A stretch of DNA of 64,000 nt, from NCBI RefSeq assembly GCF_000820045.1, contig NZ_CDBJ01000027.1, positions 402,541 to 466,540 of the forward strand, in the 5' to 3' direction. The stretch comes from Aeromonas rivuli. GTDB taxonomy: Bacteria > Pseudomonadota > Gammaproteobacteria > Enterobacterales > Aeromonadaceae. Position numbers and translations under genes: made by a program. This document shows positions 25,634 to 35,000 of this stretch, piece after piece. Below the pieces are notes generated by a model. That model saw only the letters and a list, made by a program, of their open reading frames with translations. It did no database searches and was not told where the DNA came from. How positions within the stretch are numbered: position 1 is the stretch's first letter; the number at the start of each line of letters is the position of its first letter.

Positions 25634-26518
25634 ATGACCGACGATCACCCTAGTACCGGCTCGCCGAAGAAAACCTGGCTCGATAAACTCAGCCAACTCT
25701 TCCAGGGCGAGCCAAGAGACCGCAATGATTTGGTAGATGTGATTGCCGACGCCGAAGAGCGCGACCTCATCGACCAGGACACCAAGGACATGATTGAAGG
25801 TGTGCTCGAAATTGCCGAGCTGCGCGTGCGCGATATCATGATCCCCCGCTCCCAGATGGTGACCATCGAAAAATCCCAATCCGTGGATGAACTGCTGCCT
25901 GTCATCATAGAATCTGGTCACTCCCGTTTTCCGGTGATCAACGAAGACAAGGATCATGTGGAGGGCATCTTGCTCGCCAAGGATCTGCTGCCATTCGGTT
26001 TTGGCTCTCACCACGCCAGCGAGCCCCTGCAGCTCGAAAACATCCTGCGCCCGACCGTGATAGTACCCGAGAGCAAGCGGGTCGACCGTCTGCTCAAGGA
26101 GTTCCGTGAGGAGCGCTACCACATGGCCATAGTGGTGGACGAGTTCGGCGGTGTCTCGGGTCTGGTGACCATAGAAGACATTCTCGAGCTCATCGTCGGC
26201 GAGATAGATGACGAGTTCGACGATGACGACAACGAACCCGATGAGATCCGCCGCATCAGCAAGCGGGTCTTCGCGGTCAGCGCCCTCACCGAGATAGAAG
26301 ATTTCAACGACTATTTCGGCACCCAGTTCAGCGATGAAGAGGTGGATACGGTGGGCGGCCTGGTGATGCACGCCTTCAGTCACCTGCCCAAGAAAGGGGA
26401 AGAGATAGAGCTCGATGGCTATCTGTTCAAGGTGATGCACGCCGACCGTCGTCGTCTGCAGCAGTTGCAGGTCAGGATCCCCGAAAATCATATCGCGGCA
26501 CAATCCGAGACCCAGTAA
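25634..26518 (+). CDS. corC: magnesium/cobalt efflux-associated CBS protein CorC
   Basis: A 294-residue cytoplasmic protein with a tandem CBS domain (from VRDIMIPRSQM to SGLVTIEDILELIVGEI) and a C-terminal CorC_HlyC domain. It is the ybeX product, linked to magnesium homeostasis and ribosome function. It lacks the membrane DUF21 domain of longer homologues. It sits between ybeY and lnt as in E. coli, and is followed by its own terminator. Confidence 0.94.
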   Translation: MTDDHPSTGSPKKTWLDKLSQLFQGEPRDRNDLVDVIADAEERDLIDQDTKDMIEGVLEIAELRVRDIMIPRSQMVTIEKSQSVDELLPVIIESGHSRFPVINEDKDHVEGILLAKDLLPFGFGSHHASEPLQLENILRPTVIVPESKRVDRLLKEFREERYHMAIVVDEFGGVSGLVTIEDILELIVGEIDDEFDDDDNEPDEIRRISKRVFAVSALTEIEDFNDYFGTQFSDEEVDTVGGLVMHAFSHLPKKGEEIELDGYLFKVMHADRRRLQQLQVRIPENHIAAQSETQ

Positions 26519-26548
26519 GCCGGCGCACTCTGCCCTGGCTGACTGTAA

Positions 26549-26575
26549 AAAACGCCCCGCACCGCGGGGCGTTTT
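26549..26575 (+). terminator. corC terminator
   Basis: AAAACGCCCCGC pairs with GCGGGGCGTTTT around a three-base loop; it lies between corC and lnt, so lnt probably has its own promoter or receives read-through. Confidence 0.88.
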
Positions 26576-26681
26576 CGTTGGCGATCGGTCAATGCCGAGC
26601 CCCCGGGCTCGCCGTTGCCCGCCATTACGGGTTAAGATAGCGGCCAATATCATTGAAGCCCAATTTGAGCCCCAATTACCC

Positions 26682-28211
26682 GTGAAATCAAAACTCCTGA
26701 CAAGCCTCTGTGCCTTTGCCTGTGGCGCCCTCGCCGTGCTGGCCTTCTCGCCCTTCGGTTACTGGCCCGTGGTTGTCCCCTCCCTGCTTGGCCTCTATGC
26801 CCTGCTGGACAAGGCCAACCCCAGACAAGCCGCCTGGCGCGGTTTTGGTTACGCCATGGGGATGTTCCTGCCGGGGCAGTGGTGGATCCATGTCAGCATG
26901 ACGGAGTTTGGTGGCATCCCCCTGCCAGCGGCCTTCCTGCTATTAACCGCACTGGCGGCTTATCTGTCCCTCTACCCGACCCTGGCCTGCTGGCTGTTCG
27001 CCCGCTTCTTCACCGCCCGCCACTGGAGCCGCTGGCTGCTCGCCTTCCCGGCGCTCTGGCTCATCGCCGACTGGCTGCGCGGCTGGGTGATGACCGGCTA
27101 CCCCTGGCTCTGGTTTGGCTACAGCCAGATTGATGGCCCCCTCAAGGGTTTTGCCCCCATCCTCGGGGTGCAGGGCATCACCCTCGCGCTGTTGCTCTGT
27201 ACCTCAGCCCTCTGGCTGCTGTGGCAGAGTCGCAAACCGGCCTGGCTGCTGTTGCCGGTCGCCCTGGTCGCCAGCGCCCATGGATTGATGCAGCTCAATT
27301 GGGTGACCCGGGGCGAGCCGGTCAAGGTGGCGCTGGTGCAGGGCAACATAGCCCAGTCTCTCAAGTGGGATCCCGAGGCTCTGGTGCCCACCATTCGCAC
27401 CTATCAGGATCTCAGCCGCGACAACCAGGATGCCGACATCATCATCTGGCCGGAATCCGCCATTCCAGCACTCGAAAAAGAGATGGGCAACTATCTGGAG
27501 AGCCTGGACAAGGCGATGAAGATCAATGATACCGCCCTGCTGGCCGGTATCATCAACTACGACACCAAGCAGCAGCGTTTCTATAACGTGGTGCTCGGCA
27601 TGGGGGTACAGGATGCGGACGGCAAGCAGAGCTACCACTATGAGCATGAGAACCGCTTCAACAAGTATCATCTGCTGCCCATTGGCGAATATGTGCCGTT
27701 CGAAGATTGGTTGCGCCCCATAGCCCCCTTCTTCAATTTGCCCATGTCCTCCTTCAGCCCAGGGGATGAGGTGCAACCCAATTTGATCGCCAAGGGGTTC
27801 AAGCTGGCAGCGGCCATCTGCTACGAAATCATCTTCCCGGAGGAGCTGCGCCGCACCGTCCAGCCGGACACCGACTTCTTGCTGACCGTCTCCAATGACG
27901 CCTGGTTTGGCAGCAGCATAGGTCCCTGGCAGCACATGGAGATCGCTCGCATGCGCGCCCTGGAACTGGCTCGCCCGCTGCTGCGTGCCACCAACAACGG
28001 CATCACCATCACCACCGAGATCGATGGCAGCATCACAGGCCAGATCCCGCAGTTCGAAGCCAAGGTGCTGCGCAGTGAAGTGCGTCCCGCCCATGGTCAG
28101 ACTCCCTATCACCGCTTTGGCAGCTGGCCCCTCTACGCGTTCTGCGCCCTGGGGCTGGGGCTGGCCCTGGTGCTGAGACCCCGCGCCCACCCCTGGGCTC
28201 GTGAACTGTGA
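26682..28211 (+). CDS. lnt: apolipoprotein N-acyltransferase
   Basis: A 509-residue inner-membrane enzyme adding the third acyl chain to lipoproteins. Six or more N-terminal transmembrane helices precede the periplasmic nitrilase-like domain, whose Glu-Lys-Cys triad is visible in WPESAIP, NKYHLLPIGEY and AAICYEIIFPE. I chose the GTG at 26682 because it gives the normal length and an N-terminus starting with a basic membrane-entry segment; no strong ribosome site is visible. A terminator follows at 28228. Confidence 0.93.
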   Translation: MKSKLLTSLCAFACGALAVLAFSPFGYWPVVVPSLLGLYALLDKANPRQAAWRGFGYAMGMFLPGQWWIHVSMTEFGGIPLPAAFLLLTALAAYLSLYPTLACWLFARFFTARHWSRWLLAFPALWLIADWLRGWVMTGYPWLWFGYSQIDGPLKGFAPILGVQGITLALLLCTSALWLLWQSRKPAWLLLPVALVASAHGLMQLNWVTRGEPVKVALVQGNIAQSLKWDPEALVPTIRTYQDLSRDNQDADIIIWPESAIPALEKEMGNYLESLDKAMKINDTALLAGIINYDTKQQRFYNVVLGMGVQDADGKQSYHYEHENRFNKYHLLPIGEYVPFEDWLRPIAPFFNLPMSSFSPGDEVQPNLIAKGFKLAAAICYEIIFPEELRRTVQPDTDFLLTVSNDAWFGSSIGPWQHMEIARMRALELARPLLRATNNGITITTEIDGSITGQIPQFEAKVLRSEVRPAHGQTPYHRFGSWPLYAFCALGLGLALVLRPRAHPWAREL

Positions 28212-28227
28212 TAGCCGAACGATAAAT

Positions 28228-28257
28228 GAAGAAGGCGCCCCAAAGGGCGCCTTCTTC
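28228..28257. terminator. bidirectional terminator between lnt and the zinc-ribbon gene
   Basis: GAAGAAGGCGCCC pairs with GGGCGCCTTCTTC around CAAA, followed by TATG. It lies between convergent genes. Confidence 0.85.
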
Positions 28258-28279
28258 TATGTCTGGGATATGCGGACTC

Positions 28280-28762
28280 TCAGGGCGAGAGGGGCTCGCG
28301 ATGGAACTCGCTCGCCCCGCATTCCGGGCAGGGGCCGAGCTGCTGCGGATGAAGCACCGTATGGCGCCACTCACAATCCTCGCACACCACCACCCCGAGG
28401 CCGACCCAATCACCAACACGATAAACGCCCTTGTGCTCCAGTTCGTCGGCCAGCTCCTGCCATTCCACCTGGGATCGGTCGGTCACATCGGCGAGCCAGG
28501 ACCAGGCGGTATCTTTGAGCGCCAGCATGAAGGCCGACTCCGGTGCCTCGGCCCGACCGGCCTCAAAGTTGCCCAGATCCCGCTTCACGTATTCGGCGAT
28601 CAGGGCCAGCTCATCCTGGGTCAGGTCACCGGCGGCTTCCATATAAGCCTGTACCTTGGCAATCATGCGATTGAGGCGCTCGCCCTGAAAGGCTTCCGTC
28701 TCCTCCCACTGCTGCCTGAGCTGGGCGATGAAGGCCTCATAACCTTTTCGACGTTTGTCCAT
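28280..28762 (-). CDS. YbeL-like zinc-ribbon protein (DUF1451)
   Basis: A 160-residue protein with an alpha-helical N-terminal part and a C-terminal zinc ribbon, CEDC then CPEC. It matches the YbeL/DUF1451 family, found beside leuS in E. coli as here. Its function is unknown. It is divergent from leuS, with 148 bases between. Confidence 0.85.
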   Translation of the reverse strand: MDKRRKGYEAFIAQLRQQWEETEAFQGERLNRMIAKVQAYMEAAGDLTQDELALIAEYVKRDLGNFEAGRAEAPESAFMLALKDTAWSWLADVTDRSQVEWQELADELEHKGVYRVGDWVGLGVVVCEDCEWRHTVLHPQQLGPCPECGASEFHREPLSP

Positions 28763-28910
28763 GGCATTACTCCTCTCGAATGACGGATGGATGCTTTGCC
28801 CGACTGATAACCCGGGACGCTGACGGTTGTTGCCGCCGCAGGATATGGGTATTCTATCGGGATTTCCCAGCCGATTTATCTACCCATTTCACAGATCCGG
28901 ATGTCACCAA

Positions 28911-31487
28911 ATGCAAGAGCAATACGTTCCCCAGTCCATAGAACCAGCAGTGCAACAGCACTGGGATGCCAAGAAAACCTTCAAGGCAGTGGAGAAAGTA
29001 GACAAAGAGAAGTTCTACTGCCTCTCCATGTTCCCTTATCCGTCTGGTCGTCTACACATGGGGCACGTGCGTAACTACACCATAGGTGATGTGATCTCCC
29101 GTTATCAACGGCTCAATGGCAAGAACGTGCTGCAACCCATCGGTTGGGATGCCTTCGGTCTGCCCGCCGAAAACGCCGCCATCAAGAACAACACGGCGCC
29201 GGCCCCCTGGACCTATGAAAACATCGAATACATGAAGAACCAGCTCAAAATGCTGGGTCTGGGCTATGACTGGGACAGGGAGCTGGCCACCTGCAAGCCG
29301 GATTACTACCGCTGGGAGCAGTGGTTCTTCACCAAGCTCCATGAGAAGGGCCTGGTCTACAAGAAGACCTCCTCGGTCAACTGGTGCCCGAACGATCAGA
29401 CGGTGCTCGCCAACGAGCAGGTGATCGACAACTGCTGCTGGCGTTGTGACACCCCGGTGGAGCAGAAAGAGATCCCCCAGTGGTTCATCAAGATCACCGA
29501 CTATGCCCAGGAGCTGCTGGACGATATAGAGAACCTGGATGGCTGGCCCGAGATGGTCAAGACCATGCAGCGCAACTGGATTGGCCGCTCCGAAGGGGTC
29601 AACATGACCTTCCAGGTCGCCGATAGCGATGCCTCCTTCGACATCTATACCACCCGTCCCGACACCCTGATGGGCGTGACTTACGTTGGTATCGCGGCCG
29701 GTCACCCGCTTGCCCTGCAAGCTGCTGCCACCAATCCGGAACTGGCCGCCTTCATCGAAGAGTGCAAGCACACCAAGGTGGCCGAAGCCGAGATGGCGAC
29801 CATGGAGAAGAAGGGCATGGCCACCGGTCTGTACGCCATTCACCCTCTGAGCGGCCATAAGGTGCCGGTCTGGGTCGCCAACTTCGTACTGATGAACTAT
29901 GGCACCGGCGCCGTCATGGCGGTCCCCGGCCACGATCTGCGCGACCATGAATTTGCCACCAAATATGGCCTCGACATCAAGGCGGTCATCAAGCCTGCCG
30001 ATGGCGAGGTGGATGTGAGCGACGCCGCTTACACCGACAAGGGTGTGCTGTTCAATTCCGGCGAGTTCGACGGCCTCGAATTCCAGGCCGCCTTCGATGC
30101 CATCTCCAACAAGCTCGAGGCGCTGGGCCGCGGCAAACGCACCGTCAACTTCCGCCTGCGCGACTGGGGTGTCTCCCGTCAGCGCTACTGGGGTGCCCCC
30201 ATCCCCATGCTGACTCTGGCCGACGGCACCGTGGTGCCGACCCCGGAAGATCAACTGCCGGTACTGCTGCCCGAAGACGTGGTGATGGACGGCATCCAGA
30301 GCCCGATCAAGGCCGATGCCGACTGGGCCAAGACCACTTACAACGGCCAGGAAGCGTTCCGCGAGACCGATACCTTCGACACCTTCATGGAGTCCTCCTG
30401 GTATTACGCCCGTTACTGCTCCCCGGACTACGACAAGGGCATGCTGGATCCCGCTGCCGCCAACCACTGGCTGCCGGTGGATCAGTACATCGGCGGTATC
30501 GAACACGCCTGTATGCACCTGCTCTACGCCCGCTTCTTCCACAAGCTGCTGCGCGATGCGGGCCTGGTCAACAGCAGTGAGCCGTTCAAGCGCCTGCTCT
30601 GCCAGGGCATGGTGCTGGCCGACGCCTTCTACTACAAGGACGAGAAGGGCGGCAACGTCTGGGTCAGCCCGACCGAGGTCAAGCTCGAGCGTGACGAGAA
30701 GGGCCGCATCACCAAGGCCGTCGATCTGGAAGGCCGCGAAGTGATCCACTCCGGCATGACCAAGATGTCCAAGTCCAAGAACAACGGCATAGACCCGCAA
30801 CTGATGGTGGAGCGTTACGGCGCCGATACCGTCCGTCTGTTCATGATGTTCGCCTCCCCGGCCGACATGACCCTGGAGTGGTCCGACTCCGGCGTCGAAG
30901 GGGCCCAGCGCTTCCTGCGTCGTCTGTGGCGCCTCACCTTCGAACACGTCTCGGCCGGTGCCGTGCCTGCGCTGGACCTGGCCGCCCTGACCGGCGATCA
31001 GAAAGCGGTGCGCCGTGAACTGCACAAGACCATCAAGAAGGTGAGCGATGACGTGGGTCGCCGCCAGACCTTCAACACCGCCATCGCCGCCATCATGGAA
31101 CTGATGAACAACCTGGCCAAGCTGGGTTCGGATGCGCAAGACCGCGCCCTGATGCAAGAAGCGCTGGAAGCCGTGGTGGTCATGCTCTACCCCATCACCC
31201 CGCACATCGGCTTCGAGCTGTGGAAGATGCTGGGCAAGGGTGACGATGTGGACCACGCCGTCTGGCCGGTGGCCGACGAGGCCGCCATGGTCGAGACCGA
31301 GAAGCTGGTCGTCGTGCAGATCAACGGCAAGATGCGCGGCAAGCTGACGGTGCCCGCCGACATCAGTCAGGCCGAGATCGAGCGCCAGGCCATGAATGAT
31401 GCCAGCGTGCAGAAGTTCATCGACGGCCTGACGGTGCGCAAGATTGTCTATATCCCGGGCAAGCTGCTCAACATAGTCGCTAACTGA
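28911..31487 (+). CDS. leuS: leucyl-tRNA synthetase
   Basis: An 858-residue class I synthetase charging tRNA-Leu. It has the HIGH-type [13 protein letters not shown] near residue 45, the editing domain with [11 protein letters not shown], the KMSKSKN loop, and a C-terminal anticodon domain. The length is close to the E. coli enzyme. The start at 28911 (MQEQYVP) is the family start. It begins the leuS-lptE-holA-nadD order conserved in enterics. Confidence 0.98.
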   Translation: MQEQYVPQSIEPAVQQHWDAKKTFKAVEKVDKEKFYCLSMFPYPSGRLHMGHVRNYTIGDVISRYQRLNGKNVLQPIGWDAFGLPAENAAIKNNTAPAPWTYENIEYMKNQLKMLGLGYDWDRELATCKPDYYRWEQWFFTKLHEKGLVYKKTSSVNWCPNDQTVLANEQVIDNCCWRCDTPVEQKEIPQWFIKITDYAQELLDDIENLDGWPEMVKTMQRNWIGRSEGVNMTFQVADSDASFDIYTTRPDTLMGVTYVGIAAGHPLALQAAATNPELAAFIEECKHTKVAEAEMATMEKKGMATGLYAIHPLSGHKVPVWVANFVLMNYGTGAVMAVPGHDLRDHEFATKYGLDIKAVIKPADGEVDVSDAAYTDKGVLFNSGEFDGLEFQAAFDAISNKLEALGRGKRTVNFRLRDWGVSRQRYWGAPIPMLTLADGTVVPTPEDQLPVLLPEDVVMDGIQSPIKADADWAKTTYNGQEAFRETDTFDTFMESSWYYARYCSPDYDKGMLDPAAANHWLPVDQYIGGIEHACMHLLYARFFHKLLRDAGLVNSSEPFKRLLCQGMVLADAFYYKDEKGGNVWVSPTEVKLERDEKGRITKAVDLEGREVIHSGMTKMSKSKNNGIDPQLMVERYGADTVRLFMMFASPADMTLEWSDSGVEGAQRFLRRLWRLTFEHVSAGAVPALDLAALTGDQKAVRRELHKTIKKVSDDVGRRQTFNTAIAAIMELMNNLAKLGSDAQDRALMQEALEAVVVMLYPITPHIGFELWKMLGKGDDVDHAVWPVADEAAMVETEKLVVVQINGKMRGKLTVPADISQAEIERQAMNDASVQKFIDGLTVRKIVYIPGKLLNIVAN

Positions 31488-31557
31488 TTGATCAGGCATC
31501 CTTCCCGATGCCATCACCGGGTGCAAGGCCGCAAGGTCGCGCACCCTCGTATAATCA

Positions 31558-31591
31558 AAGGAGGCGGCTCGCCGGTGCGCGCCGCCTCCTT
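31558..31591 (+). terminator. hairpin between leuS and lptE
   Basis: AAGGAGGCGGC pairs with GCCGCCTCCTT over a 12-base loop. A TATAAT at 31550 lies just upstream, so this could be either a leuS terminator or a structured 5' leader of lptE. Confidence 0.5.
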
Positions 31592-31608
31592 GTTGGAGAG
31601 GACATGCC

Positions 31609-32091
31609 ATGGGTTCGCCCCTCATTCGCTGGATCAGCATACTGTTGACCACACTGTTGCTTTCGGCCTGCGGCTTCCAGATGCGCGGCCAGGCCATTCC
31701 CCCCGAACTGATGACCATGAAGGTGGTCGGTGACACCAAGAGCGATCTCTATCGACTGGTGACCACCCGCCTCAAGGCGTCAGGGGTCGTGCTGGACGAC
31801 AAGGAAGGCATTCCGGTGCTGACCCTGGGCAGCATCGGCAACAGCAGCGAGGTCGCCTCGGTCGATGCCCTCGGTCAGGACAGGGAGTATGTGCTCGGCT
31901 ACAGCACCAGCTTTACCATCTCCATGCCGGGTCAACCGACCCAGATCTTCCCCATCACCTTCAACCGCAGTTTCCTGAACAAACCGGACGCGGCCCTTGC
32001 CTCATCCCGTGAGCAGGAGCAGCTCGGCAAGGAGATGCAGGAACAGGCCGCCAGCCTGATAGTGCGGCAGCTGAGCCAGGTCAAGTTCTGA
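31609..32091 (+). CDS. lptE: LPS-assembly lipoprotein LptE
   Basis: A 160-residue outer-membrane lipoprotein (lipobox LLSAC) that plugs LptD and helps insert LPS in the outer leaflet. The sequence after the cysteine, GFQMRGQAIPPEL, is typical of LptE. Its 3' end is part of the region partially repeated at 32245. Confidence 0.93.
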   Translation: MGSPLIRWISILLTTLLLSACGFQMRGQAIPPELMTMKVVGDTKSDLYRLVTTRLKASGVVLDDKEGIPVLTLGSIGNSSEVASVDALGQDREYVLGYSTSFTISMPGQPTQIFPITFNRSFLNKPDAALASSREQEQLGKEMQEQAASLIVRQLSQVKF

Positions 32092-32215
32092 TGAGAGTAT
32101 CTTGATGAGGATTTACCCCGAGCAGTTTGCGGATCACCTCAAGGCAGGGCTCAGGCCCTGCTATCTCGTCTTTGGTGCCGAGCCGCGGCTCGAGACAGCA
32201 GAGCAGGCCATCGAC
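32084..32215 (+). repeat. upstream extra copy of the lptE/holA junction
   Basis: This segment matches 32245-32370, which holds the start of the complete holA. The first 105 or so bases differ at four places by my count; then this copy diverges and is six bases (two codons) longer. It includes the final codons of lptE. Confidence 0.93.
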
Positions 32216-32266
32216 CTTGCCCATCCATCGACCCAGCCAGAGCCAGTTCTGATGAGAGTATCTTGA
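32105..32266 (+). CDS. 53-codon truncated holA-like reading frame
   Basis: An open frame of 53 residues starts MRIYPEQFADHLKAGLRP, so it copies the HolA N-terminus for about 37 residues, then runs into unrelated sequence and ends with the TGA that overlaps the real holA start (TGATG). If translated it would be coupled to holA. It cannot be a working delta subunit. It may be a duplication relic that happens to stay open. Confidence 0.5.
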   Translation: MRIYPEQFADHLKAGLRPCYLVFGAEPRLETAEQAIDLAHPSTQPEPVLMRVS

Positions 32267-32370
32267 TGAGGATTTACCCCGAGCAGTTTGCGGATCATCT
32301 CAAGACAGGGCTCAGGCCCTGCTATCTCGTCTTTGGTGACGAGCCGCTGCTCAAACAGGAGGCCATCGAC
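32245..32370 (+). repeat. second copy of the repeat, containing the true holA start
   Basis: This is the copy that belongs to the complete holA gene. Its left part repeats the last bases of lptE (AGTTCTGATGAGAG), showing the duplicated unit spans the gene junction. Confidence 0.93.
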
Positions 32371-33300
32371 AGCATCCGCCAGCACGCACGCAAGCTGGGG
32401 TTCGATGAGCGCCACAGTTTCGTGGTCGAGCCGGGGCTTGACTGGAACCAGGTCTACGATGCCTGCCAGGCCATGAGCCTGTTCTCGGCCCGCCAGCTCA
32501 TCGAGTTGGAGCTCCCCCCCAAGGTCGACAAGGATCTCGCCGCCCGCATCAGCGAAATCGGCAAGCAGCTGCATCCCGACCTGCTGCTGGTGCTGAGCGG
32601 TGGCCGGCTCAACCAGACCCAGATGAAGGCAGCCTGGTTCGACAAGCTCTACCAACTTGGAACCTATGTGCCGGTCAACCACCCGGAGCCGCGCTTCTTC
32701 CCGCGCTGGATGGGGGCCCGTTTTCAGAAGTTCGGCCTCAAGGCCCTGCCCGATGCCATCAATTTCATGTGCCATGCCTATGAGGGCAACCTGCTGGCGG
32801 CGAGTCAGGAGATTGAGAAGCTGACCCTGCTGGATCCACCTCAGCCGATCAGCGTTCCCTATCTGCAAGAGACCATCATTCGTCACGCCCACTTCACCCC
32901 CTTCCAGCTGATCGATACCCTGCTGGAGGGCAAAGTGAACCGGGCCCAGCGCATCTTGCAGGCCCTGCGCGCCGAGGGCACCGAGCCCGGCATGCTCGCC
33001 TGGACCCTGACTCGCGAGCTGGAACAGCTCACCGAGCTGTCGCTGGCCATGCGCAGTGGCCAACCCCTGGGGGAGCACTTCTCCCGCCTGCGTATCTGGC
33101 AGAGCCGCCAGCAGCTGATCCAGCAGGCACTGACCCGCTTGCCCTTTGCCAAGTTGCAGCAGCTCTGGCAGCTGATGAGCCAGCTCGACGCCGCCCTGAG
33201 CCACTTCGAGACACAGCGTGCCTGGCTGCTGTTGCAAACCCTGGCCCTGGGATTTCGCGATGGTGCGCCGCTGCCGTTGCCAGAGGCAGCCGCATGCTAA
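32266..33300 (+). CDS. holA: DNA polymerase III delta subunit
   Basis: A 344-residue delta subunit, the clamp-opening wrench of the clamp loader. The N-terminal LRPCYLVFGDEPLLKQEAID and the three-domain AAA-like layout fit; delta lacks a functional ATP site, as here. The start at 32266 follows the overlap with the short frame; a TTG just before is in frame but unlikely. It lies between lptE and nadD as in E. coli. Confidence 0.95.
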   Translation: MRIYPEQFADHLKTGLRPCYLVFGDEPLLKQEAIDSIRQHARKLGFDERHSFVVEPGLDWNQVYDACQAMSLFSARQLIELELPPKVDKDLAARISEIGKQLHPDLLLVLSGGRLNQTQMKAAWFDKLYQLGTYVPVNHPEPRFFPRWMGARFQKFGLKALPDAINFMCHAYEGNLLAASQEIEKLTLLDPPQPISVPYLQETIIRHAHFTPFQLIDTLLEGKVNRAQRILQALRAEGTEPGMLAWTLTRELEQLTELSLAMRSGQPLGEHFSRLRIWQSRQQLIQQALTRLPFAKLQQLWQLMSQLDAALSHFETQRAWLLLQTLALGFRDGAPLPLPEAAAC

Positions 33301-33394
33301 GCAAACCAATCGGCCTGCGCGCGACAAAGGCCACCTTCGAGTCCACTTGTCATCGGCCCCCGACGATCAGGACAGTGCCACAGGGGTGGGCAGC

Positions 33395-34081
33395 ATGTTG
33401 AATCCAGCTATCGGCCTGCTCGGCGGCACCTTCGATCCCATTCATATCGGCCATCTGCGCCCAGCCATCGAGGCGCAACAGGCGCTGTCACTGGCCGAGA
33501 TCCGGCTCATTCCAAACCATATCCCCCCCCACAGGGCCAACCCCTTCTGCTCGAGCGAGCAGCGCCTAGCCATGGTCAGGCTGGCGGCGGCAGAGAATCC
33601 GGGGTTTGTGGTCGATGAGCGGGAGCTGAGGAGAGAGCGTTCCTCCTACACCATAGAGACGCTTATCGAGCTGAGGAGCGAGCTGCCCGATACGCCACTC
33701 TGCTTTCTGATGGGCATGGATTCCCTGCTCAGTCTGCCGAGCTGGCATCGCTGGCAAGCACTGCTCGACCATGCCCATCTGGTGGTGAGCGGCCGCCCGG
33801 GTTGGCAGCCGGATTACCCCGCCCCGGTGGCCGAGCTGCTGGCCCGCCATCAGACTCGGGATCCCGGTGCCCTGCACCAGCACCTGGCCGGTCATATCTG
33901 GCTGGCAGACAACCTGCCCATCCATCTCTCTGCCACGGCGCTGCGGGAGTTGCTGGCCAAGGGACAGGATCCCCGCTATCTGTTGCCAGCCTCTGTCGCG
34001 CACTATATTGATCAACAAGGGCTCTATCGCGCCAGCGCAAAGATCCCCCTTGCTTCCCCTACCCAGCCTGGTAGGAAATGA
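33395..34081 (+). CDS. nadD: nicotinate-nucleotide adenylyltransferase
   Basis: A 228-residue enzyme that makes deamido-NAD from nicotinate mononucleotide and ATP. The nucleotidyltransferase motif GGTFDPIHIGHL is at residues 10-21 and the C-terminal LSATALRE (the ISxTxxR site) near residue 185. I chose the ATG at 33395 with AGGGG upstream. Confidence 0.96.
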   Translation: MLNPAIGLLGGTFDPIHIGHLRPAIEAQQALSLAEIRLIPNHIPPHRANPFCSSEQRLAMVRLAAAENPGFVVDERELRRERSSYTIETLIELRSELPDTPLCFLMGMDSLLSLPSWHRWQALLDHAHLVVSGRPGWQPDYPAPVAELLARHQTRDPGALHQHLAGHIWLADNLPIHLSATALRELLAKGQDPRYLLPASVAHYIDQQGLYRASAKIPLASPTQPGRK

Positions 34082-34150
34082 AGCCACCCATGATATAATC
34101 CGCCGCCCCATGCCCAAGCAAGCCGCGCCGGATCCAGAGGAGAAACACTA

Positions 34151-34486
34151 TTGCAAGAGCAACAACTGCACGCCTTCATCATCGACAAGATCGATGACAT
34201 GAAGGGCCGCGACATCGTTACCCTGGATGTGCGCGGTCAATCCACCATCACGGATACCCTGATCATCTGCTCCGGCAACTCCAGTCGTCATGTCTGTGCC
34301 ATCGCCAGTAACCTGGCGAGCGAGGCGCGCCATGCCAAGCTCAATCTGCTGAGCGTGGAAGGACAACAGACCGGCGAGTGGGTGCTGGTCGATCTGGGCT
34401 CCGTCATAGTGCATGTGATGCAAGACGAGTATCGCGACTTCTACCAACTGGAGAAACTCTGGGGCAGTGCTCCGGTACAAGCCTGA
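34151..34486 (+). CDS. rsfS: ribosomal silencing factor RsfS
   Basis: A 111-residue YbeB/Iojap protein that binds L14 and blocks subunit joining in starvation. The conserved DIVTLDVRG and [17 protein letters not shown] are present. It starts with TTG at 34151, like the E. coli gene, with GAGGAG eight bases upstream. A TATAAT at 34094 may give a local promoter. Confidence 0.95.
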   Translation: MQEQQLHAFIIDKIDDMKGRDIVTLDVRGQSTITDTLIICSGNSSRHVCAIASNLASEARHAKLNLLSVEGQQTGEWVLVDLGSVIVHVMQDEYRDFYQLEKLWGSAPVQA

Positions 34487-34491
34487 TCCCC

Positions 34492-34959
34492 ATGAAGATT
34501 CAGTTAATTGCCGTGGGCACCAAGATGCCCGCCTGGGTCGAGCACGGCTTCCAGGAATACCGCCGCCGCTTTCCCAAAGACATGCCATTTGAGCTGGTCG
34601 AGATAAGCGCAGGCAAACGCGGCAAGAATGCCGACATCCCCCGTATCCTGCAAAAGGAGGGGGAAGCCATGCTGGCCGCTGCGGGTCGTTCACGCCTCGT
34701 CACCCTGGATATTCCCGGCAAGCCCTGGACCACGGAGCAGCTGGCAGGCCAGCTGGAAGCCTGGAAGCTGGATGGCCGCGACGTCGCCCTGCTGGTAGGC
34801 GGCCCCGAGGGGCTCTCCCCTGAATGCAAGGCGGCTGCCGAGCAGAGCTGGTCCCTCTCGCCACTCACCCTGCCCCATCCCCTGGTGCGGGTCTTGGTGG
34901 CCGAGAGCCTTTACCGGGCCTGGAGCATCACCACCAACCACCCTTATCACAGGGAATAG
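34492..34959 (+). CDS. rlmH: 23S rRNA pseudouridine1915 N3-methyltransferase RlmH
   Basis: A 155-residue SPOUT methyltransferase for 23S position 1915. The knot region [13 protein letters not shown] and the C-terminal [18 protein letters not shown] are diagnostic. It begins five bases after rsfS and ends 42 bases before mrdA. Confidence 0.97.
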   Translation: MKIQLIAVGTKMPAWVEHGFQEYRRRFPKDMPFELVEISAGKRGKNADIPRILQKEGEAMLAAAGRSRLVTLDIPGKPWTTEQLAGQLEAWKLDGRDVALLVGGPEGLSPECKAAAEQSWSLSPLTLPHPLVRVLVAESLYRAWSITTNHPYHRE

Positions 34960-35000
34960 CGCTTTATGTTTTCGCTCCCCCCCAAGGTTGAGGCATCCCC

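Noticed and set aside
29052-31739. An 895-residue open frame on the minus strand opposite leuS
   Set aside because: It is antisense to a clear leucyl-tRNA synthetase, has no family resemblance, and arises from the high GC content.
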